Program-made: the position numbers and the translations under genes | Assembly: GCA_015063005.1 (NCBI GenBank) | Contig: SUTF01000003.1 | Coordinates: forward strand, 1-64,000 | Direction: 5' to 3' | Source: Methanobrevibacter millerae | GTDB lineage: Archaea > Methanobacteriota > Methanobacteria > Methanobacteriales > Methanobacteriaceae | Length of the DNA: 64,000 nt | Part shown: piece after piece, positions 63,326 to 64,000 of the stretch | How the letters are laid out: each line of letters starts with the position of its first letter | Position numbering within the stretch: the stretch's first letter is position 1 | Notes under the pieces: generated by a model | The model's database searches: none | What the model was told of the DNA's origin: nothing | What the model saw: only the letters and a program-made list of their open reading frames with translations

Positions 63326-64000
63326 ATGAATAACAGTTATCTTCAAAGGGATTCCAAGCAGGAAAGTGACGGCGACAACACATATCAAAGCACATTCAAG
63401 GTTTCAAAAACATCAAAAATTGAATATTTAATTGAAAATGAAAAATTTGATGAAGCATTATCCCTAGTTGACAGAATGCTTGAAAAGGACAGTGATTATA
63501 AAAATTGGAATCTCAAGGGAATTATCCTGGACAATCTGTCTGAATATGATAATGCCATAGAATGCTTTGACAATGCATTAAGAGTATCTGATGATTCTGA
63601 AATCCTAATAAACAAAGTGAATTCTTTATACAAATGGGCTAAGGTATCCTATTTTCCTGACTTGAAATATGATCACTCCCTTAGATTAATTGATGATGCT
63701 TTAGAGATAATTCCCGAAAGCGAAGATCCATCAGAATTCTATTTTTTAAAGGCAGAAGTCCTTGAATCAATGGGTCAGAGAGTCGAATCAAAAAAGAACT
63801 ATCTGATTGCATACGGTGAATTTGAAAAACTTAATGAATTTCAAAAGCAATTGGATTATTTAGAGACTACAAACGATTTATTAGTTAACATAACCGGAAG
63901 CTATTACCACAATTACAACCCAACAGAGGGTGAAATCGTCAAATTGGTAAAAGAACCTGAAAACGAACATGACGGTGATGCAATAGCAGTTTATCTGGAT
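63326..64000 (+). CDS. TPR protein with a HIRAN-like domain, 3' end outside the window
   Basis: 225 codons to the window edge, starting MNNSYLQRDSKQESDGDNTY. Residues about 30-170 are TPR-type helices: FDEALSLVDRMLEKDSDYKN, WNLKGIILDNLSEYDNAIEC, FDNALRVSDDSEILI. Then VNITGSYYHNYNPTEGEIVK and LVKEPENEHDGDAIAVYLD resemble the HIRAN domain, which in eukaryotes and bacteria recognises DNA ends or stalled forks. No start of a helicase is visible yet. Confidence 0.65.
   Translation, partial: MNNSYLQRDSKQESDGDNTYQSTFKVSKTSKIEYLIENEKFDEALSLVDRMLEKDSDYKNWNLKGIILDNLSEYDNAIECFDNALRVSDDSEILINKVNSLYKWAKVSYFPDLKYDHSLRLIDDALEIIPESEDPSEFYFLKAEVLESMGQRVESKKNYLIAYGEFEKLNEFQKQLDYLETTNDLLVNITGSYYHNYNPTEGEIVKLVKEPENEHDGDAIAVYLD

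Noticed and set aside
1-64000. tRNA or rRNA genes
   Set aside because: No GTTCGAATC-type T-loops in a cloverleaf context and no rRNA-like conserved stretches were seen.

Overview
The window looks like chromosome from a methanogenic archaeon of the order Methanobacteriales, most likely the genus Methanobrevibacter. The basis is very low GC, strong GGTGAT-type ribosome binding sites a few bases before the start codons, archaeal TATA boxes (TTTATATA) in place of bacterial promoters, four very large secreted adhesin-like proteins with repeated Ig-like C-terminal modules, DUF4013 and UPF0280 genes, and iron-sulfur flavoproteins. I see no tRNA, rRNA, CRISPR array or cas gene.

Layout. 1-900 holds the start of a TnpB gene and a gene scrap. 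1190-6170 holds an adhesin, then a UPF0280 / small surface protein / old-yellow-enzyme operon. 6193-11970 holds an Rpn-type nuclease with a broken neighbouring copy, zinc-ribbon proteins (one with an HExxH metalloprotease motif), a membrane protein and an iron-sulfur flavoprotein. 11971-12867 is gene-free, with stacked hairpins, a terminator not preceded by any gene, and AT palindromes beside a tyrosine recombinase (12868-13950). 14282-17282 holds a truncated ATPase, a MATE transporter and an unrecognised gene. 17445-33406 is the surface-protein region: three adhesins of 822, 2360 and 1104 residues, the last two with embedded papain-like peptidase domains, plus a small winged-helix regulator with an 11-bp tandem-repeat operator and a pyridoxamine-5'-phosphate-oxidase-like gene with a palindromic operator.

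33621-50908 is a mosaic of intact genes (CPBP proteases, AGCS symporter, CytX-type permease, SurE, B12 radical SAM protein, methyltransferase, SAP and HEAT proteins) and clearly broken ones (PAP2 phosphatase, M14-like peptidase, adhesin tail, 4Fe-4S protein, aldo/keto reductase). 51106-54896 holds a MFS-MarR operon, a cysteine-synthase-like enzyme, a second MarR and a frameshifted YczE-type membrane protein. 55078-60130 holds a pyridoxamine kinase and a compact run of small ORF, flavoprotein, radical SAM/SPASM enzyme, MFS exporter and aldo/keto reductase. The end holds a 20-residue ORF behind a DtxR-like operator, a second MFS gene, a dihydrolipoamide-dehydrogenase-like flavoprotein and a partial TPR-HIRAN protein.

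Three themes stand out. First, modular surface proteins share near-identical Ig-like repeats and sometimes carry their own cysteine peptidase. Second, at least nine genes are broken, several by a single base. Third, a 39-bp dispersed repeat with CRISPR-repeat-like ends (GTTT...AAAC) sits exactly where two genes lose their coding sequence. The best candidates for something undescribed are that repeat, the small-ORF/radical-SAM cluster, the structured RNA candidate near 12.3 kb, and the microprotein behind an iron-box-like operator.
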